Shown here: positions 8,842 through 16,620 of the stretch, in pieces
How positions within the stretch are numbered: the stretch's first letter is position 1
Layout: each line of letters starts with the position of its first letter
Assembly (NCBI RefSeq): GCF_000227685.2
Contig: NZ_CP007029.1
Location: forward strand, 3,570,501 to 3,634,500
Reading direction: 5' to 3'
Length of the DNA: 64,000 nt
Source: Thioalkalivibrio paradoxus ARh 1
GTDB lineage: Bacteria; Pseudomonadota; Gammaproteobacteria; Ectothiorhodospirales; Ectothiorhodospiraceae
Notes under the pieces: generated by a model
What the model saw: the letters and a program-made list of their open reading frames with translations, nothing else
Database searches by the model: none
What the model was told of the DNA's origin: nothing
Position numbers and translations under genes: made by a program

Positions 8842-9295
8842 CGGGGATCTCGGGCTCGACCAGGTAGGCGAGCAGGGTCAGCGATTCCTGCCAGCCGAGC
8901 GTGCAGAGATCCAGTGGAATCACGTCTGGCAGTCCTTCCTGAAGGATGTGCAGCGCGGTGCCGCAGGAGACCGGTTCCAGGGTGACCGTGAGCGTGATTT
9001 CGCCGCCCAGCGCCGGGTCGTCGAAGCGGTCGCTGACGACAATGCGCCGGCCGGGGACGAGTTCACGATACTCGCCGCCGAAGTCGTGGCGGGTGCCGGT
9101 CGCGAAATTGATGAAGCTCATGCGGTAGCCACCGCCCACGCGGGCGTCCACCTCGTGCACACGCGCGGTGAAGCCGTGGGGTGCGTTCCACTTGGCGATG
9201 GCCTCGGGTTCCAGAAACGCGCGGTACACGCGCTCGGGCGGCGCGCGCAGGATGCGATGCAGGCGGACACTGCGATCAGTCGTTTCAGTGGACAT
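8831..9295 (-). CDS. AHSA1/SRPBCC-family protein
   Basis: This 154-residue protein belongs to the START-like AHSA1 group: RILRAPPERVYRAFLEPEAIAKW at the N-terminus, then GGGYRMSFIN and the late GWQESLTLLAYLVE helix. These proteins have a hydrophobic ligand cavity and often sit beside ECF42 or ArsR regulators. A GGAGGCAACCGTC site precedes the ATG at 9295. It overlaps the acetyltransferase downstream. Ligand and function are unknown. Confidence 0.87.
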   Translation of the reverse strand: MSTETTDRSVRLHRILRAPPERVYRAFLEPEAIAKWNAPHGFTARVHEVDARVGGGYRMSFINFATGTRHDFGGEYRELVPGRRIVVSDRFDDPALGGEITLTVTLEPVSCGTALHILQEGLPDVIPLDLCTLGWQESLTLLAYLVEPEIPDGG

Positions 9296-9342
9296 GACGG
9301 TTGCCTCCGGGATAACGGGTAAGAGCGGTCACGGCGCAGCCT

Positions 9343-9699
9343 TCAGCGTTGGTAGCAGGGCGCGCATTCGCGCACCTCGACCGTGGCGAACCGTGCGGCC
9401 GGGCAACGCGCGGCCCACTCGACCGCTTCGTCGCGGTCGGCACAGTCGATCAGGAAGAATCCGCCGATCATCTCGCGGGATTCGACGAACGGCCCGTCGA
9501 TGAAGCGGGTCTTGGCCTCGCGGCTGCGGACGCGCACGCCGTGGCGGTCGGGGCGCAGCGATTCGCTGGCGAGCAACTGGCCACGGGCGTCGAGTTCGGC
9601 GCCGAAGGCGAGCATTTCGTCGTACAGCGCCTGGCCCTCGGCGTCGCTGCGGGCGTCGCGGTCGCCGTGTTCTTCGAGGATCAGCAGCAGGAAATTCAT
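9343..9699 (-). CDS. YCII (DGPF-domain) protein
   Basis: This 118-residue protein has the YCII/DGPF fold: MNFLLLILEEHGDRDA at the start, the diagnostic F-I-D-G-P-F motif (residues in RFIDGPFVESREMIGGFFLID) and a C-terminal EVRECAPCY. DGPF proteins are the standard genomic partner of ECF42 sigma factors and are their likely target or modulator. The ATG at 9699 matches the family start; longer upstream frames are arginine-rich and unlikely. Neighbours on both sides point the same way. Confidence 0.9.
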   Translation of the reverse strand: MNFLLLILEEHGDRDARSDAEGQALYDEMLAFGAELDARGQLLASESLRPDRHGVRVRSREAKTRFIDGPFVESREMIGGFFLIDCADRDEAVEWAARCPAARFATVEVRECAPCYQR

Positions 9700-9710
9700 C
9701 GTGGGTACCC

Positions 9711-10094
9711 TCAGCGCATCGAGTGGAGGCCAAAGCGATTGCCGTCCGGATCGCGCGCAACGACGCAGAAGCCGTATTCTCCGATCGCTTCCTTTGGAGT
9801 TTCGATCGAGCCGCCGGCGCCGGCGACGCGTTCGGCCTCGACCCCACAGTCGTCGCAGGCGAAGTAGACGATGCTGCCGCCGGGGCCGACCGGGTTCTCC
9901 GGCCCCTGCACCAGCGCGCCCGCGCACCCGGGCAGATGCTCGTCCATCGGAAACATCCAGACCTCAGTGCCGGGAGCGAAGGTGCTGGTGTCGGCGCGAG
10001 TGAGCGTCACGCCCAACACGGCTTGGTAGAACGCGCGGGCGCGGGCGATGTCCTGCGTCGGAATCTCGAACCAGACAACGGGGTTGGCGGCCAT
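9711..10094 (-). CDS. VOC-family protein (glyoxalase/bleomycin-resistance fold)
   Basis: This 127-residue single-domain VOC protein begins VVWFEIPTQDIARARAFYQAVLG and ends DPDGNRFGLHS. It is close to the group annotated as predicted lactoylglutathione-lyase-like enzymes of unknown substrate. The start has a strong AGGAGATGTCGTC ribosome site. It is the promoter-proximal gene of the stress cluster running left to 5141, so a promoter recognised by the ECF sigma factor might lie in 10095-10250. Confidence 0.88.
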   Translation of the reverse strand: MAANPVVWFEIPTQDIARARAFYQAVLGVTLTRADTSTFAPGTEVWMFPMDEHLPGCAGALVQGPENPVGPGGSIVYFACDDCGVEAERVAGAGGSIETPKEAIGEYGFCVVARDPDGNRFGLHSMR

Positions 10095-10462
10095 GACGAC
10101 ATCTCCTATGGCTGGGCGGAGTGCACGGGACCGGTCAACTGGCCCCTTTGAACTGTAGACGAACGGAAATCGGGAAAATCGACATCTGGTACAGACTGGG
10201 CAGGATTCGATGTCGTCACCGAACCCGTGGGGAACGTCGGCGCTGCGCCCCACAACAAAGGGCAACAAGGGGTCGAAAGCTGACCCTGTCTGCCGATTTG
10301 GCCGACAACCGCCCTGGGTACCTGATGGCTGCGTCAGCAGCGCCAATAGGCACCGGCCTCAACGGTAAGTACTCATGGAGGCTTGTCTGGCCGAAGCCGC
10401 CCGGAGTGCGGGTCAGGCCCCGCCCCGGTTCCCGAACCCGAGACTTGGTGTCGCCGGTGGCC
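10095..10462. other. intergenic gap, no gene seen
   Basis: About 370 bases lie between the VOC gene and the convergent end of the peptidase gene upstream on the same strand. It should contain the promoter of the ECF42-like cluster on the minus strand. I could not identify a clear -35/-10 or an RNA gene. Confidence 0.4.
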
Positions 10463-12481
10463 TCAATCCAACGCGGAAAGGTCCACTCGCAGCGCCTCGC
10501 GGCGCTCCTCGACCCTCGGTGGGTGCGCGTCCTGGAGCCGGCCGCCCAGGTGCTCGGCGAGGAAGTCCTCCAGCGCTGCCATCACCGCCAGGCGGTTGGT
10601 CTCGTCGACCAGTCCGTGGCCCTCGTCGGGGGCCAGGTAGTACGCCACGTCGTGACCGGAATCCCTGAGAACGCGCACGATCTGGTCGGACTCGGCCTGG
10701 ACCACGCGCGGATCGTTGGCGCCGTGAACAACCATCAGCGGTGCACGGATGTGCTGGGCCGAGAACAGGGGGGACTGCGCCTTCAGCCGCTCCCGGTCTT
10801 CCGGATCCTCGGGGTCGCCGACCCGCCGTTGCCAGCGCGCGATGCCCGGGTGCCAGTAGGCGGGAAAGGACTCGACCAGCGTGATGATGTTCGAGGGTCC
10901 GACCACCGAGACGCCGGCCGCGTAGAGGTCGGGCGTGAACGCCAGACCCGCGAGGGTTGCGAAGCCGCCGTATGAGGCCCCGTAGATCGCGATCCGGTCG
11001 GGATCGGCAACGCCTTCGTCGATCAGGTGTTTCACGCCATCGGTGATGTCGTGTTGCATGACTCCGGTGCCCCAGCCGCGGTTGCCGGCGTTCAGGAATT
11101 CCTTGCCGTAGCCCGATGAGCCGCGGAAATTGGGTTGCAGCACCGCATAGCCGCGGTTGGCGAGAAACTGGACCGAGCCGCGGTATCCCCAGGTATCTCG
11201 CAGCCATGGCCCGCCGTGGGGGTGCACGACGACCGGCAGGTTGCGGGGCTTCTGCCCAGGCGGCAGGGTCAGGTACGCTGGAATCTCGGTGCCGTCGCGG
11301 GCGGTGTAGCGTATCGGCTCCATCTGCGCCAGGTGCTCGCTCGGCAAGTCCGGGCGCACGCGGTAGAGCTCGCTCAGCGCCATGTCCGCGGTGTCGTAGA
11401 GATAGACCGTGCCGGGGTCGATGTCGCGCGTCAGCGCCACGGTCCAGCGCGCCTCGTCGCGGCTCGTGGAGGTGATGTCGAGGTTGCCCTCAGGCAGCAA
11501 CTCCTGCAGCCGGTCAAGGTGGGTCGCAAAGTCCTCATCGTGGGCATAAATGCGCTGGCGATCCCCCGCGTAGACCGTCGCGAGCAGGCGATCGTCCTGC
11601 TGCGAGAAGATCGCACGCCCCAGGTCCACCTCCCGCTCGGGATCCTGGTGCACCAGCTGCTCCTCGCGGCTATCAGGGTCGAACAGCACCAGCTCGACGA
11701 GGTCACGTTGCCCGGCGTTGGTGCGCAGATAGATTCGCTGTCCATCGGGATGAAAGCGCGTGAGGCTGCAGGATTCCTCGACGCTGCACTGGTAGATCAC
11801 TTCGCCGAGTTCCCCCTCGCCACTCACACGCAGGATCTCGGTGCTGCCGTCCGCCGTGGTGCGCGACGCCTTGCGCAGGCGGCCCTGATCGAAGTGCCAG
11901 CGCTGGATACCGGCATCGTTGCGTAGCACCAGTTCCCGCTCCCCCGCGGCGATATGGACACGAAATACGTCGTGCAGCGAAGGATCACGATCGTTGAGTC
12001 CCACGTACATCACGTCGGGTTCGTCGCGGGGCAGGTGATACACGATGGCCCGGGCGCCTTCCGCACCGGCCAGCCCGCGCGAAGGCGGCACCTCCGAATC
12101 GGAGGAGGGTTCGGCGAAGGGATCCACGGCCCTGATCTCGAAGTTCTCGTCGCCGTCGCGATCCTGGGCGTAGAGCAGAAAACGCCCGTCGCGGCTCCAG
12201 AAATGGCGGCCCACCGAACGGGCGTGGGCGGTCACCGGTCGCGCCTGATCGAAGGGTTCGTCGACGGCTTTGACCCAGAGGTTCAGCGCGCCCGCATGGT
12301 GGCTGCGAAACGCGACGGTCTCTCCGTCGGGTGAGATGCGCGCCGCGCTGTACTGCGGATCCTTGAAGAAGAGCTCGATGTCGAGCAGGGGCGGCGTGCC
12401 TCGCTCGGCGTTCTCGGCCGATGCCGGGAGCGCGACCGCGGCCAGCATCAGAAGGGAAAGGGTCAGCGCCAGCTGGTACAT
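10463..12481 (-). CDS. exported S9 (prolyl-oligopeptidase family) peptidase
   Basis: This 672-residue protein has a signal peptide ([22 protein letters not shown]), an N-terminal beta-propeller of about 350 residues (with [10 protein letters not shown] and DGRFLLYAQ blades) and a C-terminal alpha/beta-hydrolase domain. The nucleophile elbow GASYGG puts Ser at about 503, with Asp near 590 (GANDPRV) and His near 622 (DEGHG). It most likely cleaves short peptides in the periplasm. The start at 12481 follows GGAGGCCTGG. The gene stands alone between gaps of about 400 bases. Confidence 0.9.
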   Translation of the reverse strand: MYQLALTLSLLMLAAVALPASAENAERGTPPLLDIELFFKDPQYSAARISPDGETVAFRSHHAGALNLWVKAVDEPFDQARPVTAHARSVGRHFWSRDGRFLLYAQDRDGDENFEIRAVDPFAEPSSDSEVPPSRGLAGAEGARAIVYHLPRDEPDVMYVGLNDRDPSLHDVFRVHIAAGERELVLRNDAGIQRWHFDQGRLRKASRTTADGSTEILRVSGEGELGEVIYQCSVEESCSLTRFHPDGQRIYLRTNAGQRDLVELVLFDPDSREEQLVHQDPEREVDLGRAIFSQQDDRLLATVYAGDRQRIYAHDEDFATHLDRLQELLPEGNLDITSTSRDEARWTVALTRDIDPGTVYLYDTADMALSELYRVRPDLPSEHLAQMEPIRYTARDGTEIPAYLTLPPGQKPRNLPVVVHPHGGPWLRDTWGYRGSVQFLANRGYAVLQPNFRGSSGYGKEFLNAGNRGWGTGVMQHDITDGVKHLIDEGVADPDRIAIYGASYGGFATLAGLAFTPDLYAAGVSVVGPSNIITLVESFPAYWHPGIARWQRRVGDPEDPEDRERLKAQSPLFSAQHIRAPLMVVHGANDPRVVQAESDQIVRVLRDSGHDVAYYLAPDEGHGLVDETNRLAVMAALEDFLAEHLGGRLQDAHPPRVEERREALRVDLSALD

Positions 12482-12898
12482 CCAGGCCTCCGGGGTTCTG
12501 CGCGTTCGCGGGGCACAACCATTACCGGCGTAGGAACCGTCCGTAACGGCCTGAGTTCCGCGCCAGAGGGGCATGGAAGCAAAGTGATGGTGGGTGGGAC
12601 AGCCGGAGTTTGTGCGTTCGCGGCTCGACGAAACCGCTGCCGAGGTCTGGACTGGATTCGGGCGTGCGAACGGGTTGGACGGCAGTTGCGGCGGTCGCGT
12701 CCTTGCGCCAGCCCCAGGCCGGAACGCCGTGTGGGCTGCCGCCACAGCGACTCGTCTTCGACTATCTCCTCGCGGCCCTCGCCTCGCTTTCGTGATAGTC
12801 CTACTTCATGTCGGAACGCCCACCACTTCAATCGGGGGCGGCCACCCCCGCCATGACAGTTCGGCAGGGGGCTGAACGCATACCGTCGAAGAGGCCAA
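12482..12898. other. intergenic gap, no gene seen
   Basis: About 417 bases without a supportable reading frame. It should carry the promoter of the S9 peptidase gene on the minus strand. Nothing else stands out. Confidence 0.4.
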
Positions 12899-13594
12899 TT
12901 AGTCGTTCGGATCGTTTTTCGGCCTGCTGGGTGTGGCGGGTTTTTTCAGGCCGGATTTCAGGCTATCGAGGGACCCCCCGTGCACGCCGCTGATTTCTTG
13001 GGTCGAGATCGGTTTGACTTCGAACAGGCGTTTGCCATTGATCATCGCGGACACATCGTCGCCACCGCCTTTGAGATCGTGCATAAACACGGCGATCATG
13101 TGCGCCAGGACGAACAATGAAATGACCGTGGCGATGCCGGCATGCAGTGCCGGCAGATAAATGCCCGAGACGACCGGATAAGAGCCTTGCAGATGGCCGG
13201 TGAAGGCAACCAGGATCATCAGCGCAAGCACGACAAGGTAAACGGGCACCCAGAGAGGGTTGTGGGCGTACCAGCGTGGCAGGGTGGCTTTGCCGAAAGA
13301 GAGGTAGAACTTCAGCATTTGCAGCATCTTCTTCGGCTCTAGATCCGCAAGCAGAAACTGCCATCGGCCCATGAGCTTGTCGCTGAACAATACCCAGATA
13401 CGCAGCACGAGCCCGAGTGTGAAAATGCTGCCGGCGACATAGTGCCAGTCGGCAGCCGTTTGAGCCACGCTCGGCGTGTAGCGCACCAGCCAACCGGTGG
13501 CCATCAGTGCGAGTGTCGACAGCGCCAGCGTCCAGTGGGACAAACGCAGCCACTTACTCCAGATCTCTCGGCGATACAGAGTTTCGGTTTTCAT
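12899..13594 (-). CDS. di-haem cytochrome b subunit (b561 / formate dehydrogenase gamma type)
   Basis: This 231-residue membrane protein has four predicted transmembrane helices. Histidines suited to haem b ligation occur in SHWTLALSTLALMATGWL, DWHYVAGSIFTLGLVLRIW, GHLQGS and LHAGIATVISLFVLAHMIAVFMHD. It resembles the cytochrome b subunits that link quinol to hydrogenases, formate dehydrogenases or multihaem cytochromes. The C-terminal tail is Lys/Pro-rich. No catalytic partner gene is adjacent, so its redox partner is unknown. Donation of electrons to the arsenate reductase system is possible but speculative. Confidence 0.78.
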   Translation of the reverse strand: MKTETLYRREIWSKWLRLSHWTLALSTLALMATGWLVRYTPSVAQTAADWHYVAGSIFTLGLVLRIWVLFSDKLMGRWQFLLADLEPKKMLQMLKFYLSFGKATLPRWYAHNPLWVPVYLVVLALMILVAFTGHLQGSYPVVSGIYLPALHAGIATVISLFVLAHMIAVFMHDLKGGGDDVSAMINGKRLFEVKPISTQEISGVHGGSLDSLKSGLKKPATPSRPKNDPND

Positions 13595-13911
13595 GCGCTT
13601 TGCAATTCCTGACGCCGTCTTGATGGCGGTTGCGATTGACGATCACGATTTCGCAATATAAACGATCCTGCCGTCGGAGTCTCCGGCACCGTATCGGATT
13701 CAGCCTGTCACGCCGAGCGCCTGGGAGCCCGCTCAGGGTCGGGTGGAGACAGCCGATGACCGCCGGTGGCAGTAGTCGGCCCTGAACGGTCAGTCGATGG
13801 ATGCGTGCGAGAGCCTGCTTGGTGGCCTAGAGCTGACACTCACGCGTGCATGTATGAGCTACTGGCCGGTACCCCCGCACCCACCTCATGAAGCGCGCGG
13901 CGAACCAAGGT
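13595..13911. other. intergenic gap, no gene seen
   Basis: About 317 bases between the cytochrome b start and the end of the thioredoxin-fold gene. I see no gene. The cytochrome promoter should lie near 13600-13680, where the sequence is less GC-rich. Confidence 0.35.
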
Positions 13912-14178
13912 TCAACTGAACCACTTCTCGACAACGGACCGTGCTGGTACACCACCCATGTGAATCACCTTTCCGTCGATCACGACACCCGGCGTGGCCA
14001 TGACTCCATAGCCGGCAATCGCCGCGACGTCCTCCACCTTCTCGAGTTGCACCTGGACACCTTTTGCTTTCGCGACCTCTTCAATCAGGTTGTAGGCCCG
14101 CTTGCAGTTCGCACATCCAGGACCAAGCACTTTCACTTCTTTCACGATAACCTCCGGGGTTTGCACGTCTTCAGACAC
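13912..14178 (-). CDS. small thioredoxin-fold protein (MTH895/TM0996 type)
   Basis: This 88-residue protein has the single-domain glutaredoxin-like fold with a redox-active Cys pair in GPGCANCKRAYNLIEE and the cis-proline motif ATPGVVIDG. Members frequently sit next to UPF0718/ArsP-type permeases and ArsR regulators and are thought to reduce or shuttle thiol-bound metalloids. Here it directly follows the permease gene (33 bp gap), so they form one operon. Confidence 0.88.
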   Translation of the reverse strand: MSEDVQTPEVIVKEVKVLGPGCANCKRAYNLIEEVAKAKGVQVQLEKVEDVAAIAGYGVMATPGVVIDGKVIHMGGVPARSVVEKWFS

Positions 14179-14211
14179 TGCGAGGACCGAGTAGTCTCAG
14201 CGGGGGCCTAC

Positions 14212-15195
14212 TTACGGCGCGGCCGCCACCGGCAGCCAGGGCGCCAGCGCATTGAACAGCCAGCCCACGATCATGAACGATACCGCAAGGATCCCCACGA
14301 AACGGATCAGTGCCGGCCAGCGGATCACCTTGCGCAGAATCAGGAGCTCGGGAAGTGACAGTGCCGCCACACTCATCATGAACGCGAGCGTAGTGCCCAG
14401 CGGCACGCCCTTCAGCAGCATGGCCTCGGCGACCGGAACCACGCCAATCGCGTTCGAGTACATCGGTACACCGATCAGCACGGCGGCGGGCACCGCCAGC
14501 CAGTGATCCCCGAGGTTCTCGACCCAGTGCTGGGGGATATAACCGTAGAAAAATGCGCCCACGCCGACCCCGATGAAAATCCACTTCCAGATCCGGCGCA
14601 CGATATCCGTGACCTCGCCCCAGGCGTACAGGTGACGGCCCCGCAGGCTGGTATCCCGCTCCGGCATCTGAACCTGCCCCATGTGGATCTTCCACACGTA
14701 TTCCTCGACCCACCGCTCCGGCTTGAACCGCTCCATGATCATGCCGCCGACAAAGGCCAGGGTGAGCCCCGCCAGCACATACAGCAGAGCGACCTGCCAG
14801 CCCAGAATTCCGGCCAGCAGCACCACCGCGACCTGGTTGATCATCGGGCTCGCGATCAGAAAGGAGAACGTGACGCCCAGCGGGATACCCGCCTCCACGA
14901 ACCCGATGAACAAAGGTACCGAGGAACAGGAGCAGAACGGCGTGACCGCCCCCAGCCCGACCGCAGTCGAGCGCGCGGCGACCTTGGAGCGCCCGCGGAT
15001 GTAGTTGCGCACCTGCTCCGGACTGACGAAGGCACGCAACCAGCCCATCACGTAGATCACCACAACCAGCAGGAAGAAAATCTTCGGGACATCCATCACG
15101 AAGAAGTTCAGCGCCGCGCCGAAACGAGTGTCCGCCGATAGCCCGAGGACGCCATAGACGAGCCAGTCCGCGAACCACTGGAAGGGACCGGTCAT
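14212..15195 (-). CDS. UPF0718 (DUF318) permease, ArsP/SO_0444-like
   Basis: This 327-residue polytopic protein has about eight to ten hydrophobic segments. The hallmark Cys motif TPFCSCSSVPLFIGF follows the first helices, and a second conserved block GVPMYSNAIGVVPVAEAML lies in the second half. The family includes ArsP (export of trivalent organoarsenicals) and SO_0444-type metal efflux permeases. The small thioredoxin-fold protein follows in the same operon. The location at the left border of the arsenic genes supports a metalloid efflux role, but the substrate is inferred. GGTCATACGG surrounds the ATG, with no strong ribosome site. Confidence 0.8.
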   Translation of the reverse strand: MTGPFQWFADWLVYGVLGLSADTRFGAALNFFVMDVPKIFFLLVVVIYVMGWLRAFVSPEQVRNYIRGRSKVAARSTAVGLGAVTPFCSCSSVPLFIGFVEAGIPLGVTFSFLIASPMINQVAVVLLAGILGWQVALLYVLAGLTLAFVGGMIMERFKPERWVEEYVWKIHMGQVQMPERDTSLRGRHLYAWGEVTDIVRRIWKWIFIGVGVGAFFYGYIPQHWVENLGDHWLAVPAAVLIGVPMYSNAIGVVPVAEAMLLKGVPLGTTLAFMMSVAALSLPELLILRKVIRWPALIRFVGILAVSFMIVGWLFNALAPWLPVAAAP

Positions 15196-15473
15196 ACGGC
15201 ATTACCGAAGACACGGCTTTTCACTAATCGCGCCGGATCGTTCATCGTGCCGCGCAGAATACCGACCCTATCCGGCGGGTACCAAATCTCTCCCAAGTGC
15301 CCCTTGGGCAGCGGCACGCCTGGCCGCAACTTCCGCTTAGGAATCCAAGCCAGACACCGGTTACCGGCAGCGACGGCACGGCTCGTGCTCTGCCAGCGAC
15401 CCTCGGATCCGGGAATATATCCAACCCGCCGGCCGTCCGGTAAGGGTCCAGAGTTTGTCCACAGGAGCCTGCC

Positions 15474-16436
15474 ATGCACCGTCTTTTCTCTGCGCTATCT
15501 GCGGCCGCAGCCTTTGCGCTGCTGCTCGCGTCCGTTGCCCAAGCGGATGCCGACCGGCCGATCGAGGCAATCCTCGAACCGGTCCAGTTGACCGAACGCG
15601 TCCATTACTTCTACGGCTCGATCGAGGCGCGCACGCCGCTGAACCTGGGCATGAACAACAATGTCGGCTTCGTCGTCACGGACGCGGGCGTCGTGCTGAT
15701 CGACAGCGGCCCCAGCTACCAGGTTGCGGCGAAGATCGCGGAAGCGGTGGCGGCGGTCACCGAGCAACCCATCACTCACGTGGTCAACCTGGGCAGCCAG
15801 GATCACCGCTGGCTGGGCAACGGCTGGTTCCAGGATCAGGGTGCCGAGATCGTCGCATTGCAACGGACCGCCGAAACCCAGGAGCGCTTTGGCGAGACAC
15901 ACCTGAACCGGCTGATTCGCGTGCTTGGTGAAGAGGCGATGGCCGGCACCGATCCCGTGACCGCGCCCGCCCCGATCGACGCCGACCGGCACGCGTTCGA
16001 GGTCGGCGGGGTGCCGTTCGAGCTACTCTTCGTTGCAAACGCGCACTTTCCCGGGGACAGCATGCTCCACCTGCCGACCGATGAAGTGGTGTTCACCGGC
16101 GACGTTGTCTACACCGAGCGGATGCTGGGCATTCATCCGCAGAGCGACCCAGTCGGCAAGCTGGAAAGTTTCCGCAAGCTTGAGGAACTCGATCCCGCGA
16201 TCGTCGTTCCGGGACACGGCGCCGCGACGGATCTGGCCACGGCCCGCCGCGACACCGGCGATTATCTCGAGACCCTCATCCGCGAGGTACGGGCCGGGCT
16301 CGAAGACTGGGAGTCACTGGACGAGACGGTCGAGCGTATCGCCGAGCTGCCACCGTTCCAGCACCTGCTGCACTACGACGACTGGCATCGGGTAAACGTG
16401 AACCGCACCTACCTGTTTCTGGAGGCGTCGCAGTAG
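15474..16436 (+). CDS. exported MBL-fold protein with a non-canonical metal motif
   Basis: This 320-residue protein has a signal peptide (1-24, ending VAQADA) and a metallo-beta-lactamase fold: NNNVGFVVTDAGVVLIDSG at 61-79, FTGDVVYTERM and VPGHGAATD late. Where most members have H-x-H-x-D-H, it has NLGSQDHRWLGN (105-116), so the usual two leading His are absent while an Asp-His pair remains close by. The later His of AHFPGD and VPGHG are kept. It resembles a periplasmic subgroup annotated near SoxH-like or quinoprotein-relay hydrolases. GGAGCCTGCC precedes the ATG. It lies upstream of the arrA-like gene on the same strand, separated by an AT-rich regulatory gap. Confidence 0.82.
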   Translation: MHRLFSALSAAAAFALLLASVAQADADRPIEAILEPVQLTERVHYFYGSIEARTPLNLGMNNNVGFVVTDAGVVLIDSGPSYQVAAKIAEAVAAVTEQPITHVVNLGSQDHRWLGNGWFQDQGAEIVALQRTAETQERFGETHLNRLIRVLGEEAMAGTDPVTAPAPIDADRHAFEVGGVPFELLFVANAHFPGDSMLHLPTDEVVFTGDVVYTERMLGIHPQSDPVGKLESFRKLEELDPAIVVPGHGAATDLATARRDTGDYLETLIREVRAGLEDWESLDETVERIAELPPFQHLLHYDDWHRVNVNRTYLFLEASQ

Positions 16437-16620
16437 ATGCATTGCCTCTCGAAGTATCTTCGAATAATCGAAAAGAGATTCGAATTAATTAGATTATAAA
16501 TGCCTTACCTTTCAATTCGCTCGAACAGTTAGAGAGAACTATGCGCTAGATCAATACATGGGATCCCGCCTTCGGTTTCGATGTTTCTCGAAGGATCGAA
16601 CCAATGGAGGATCCCGCGCA
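16437..16620 (+). promoter_or_regulatory. AT-rich control region upstream of the arrA-like operon
   Basis: This gap is much richer in A/T than its surroundings. Overlapping small inverted repeats are visible: CGAAG-TAT-CTTCG at 16450-16462 and TTCGA-ATAA-TCGAA at 16459-16472, with further TTCGAA copies to about 16486. They could be an operator for ArsR or another dimeric regulator. A ribosome site GGAGG lies at about 16607-16611. No sigma-54 type GG/GC promoter was evident to me. Confidence 0.45.
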
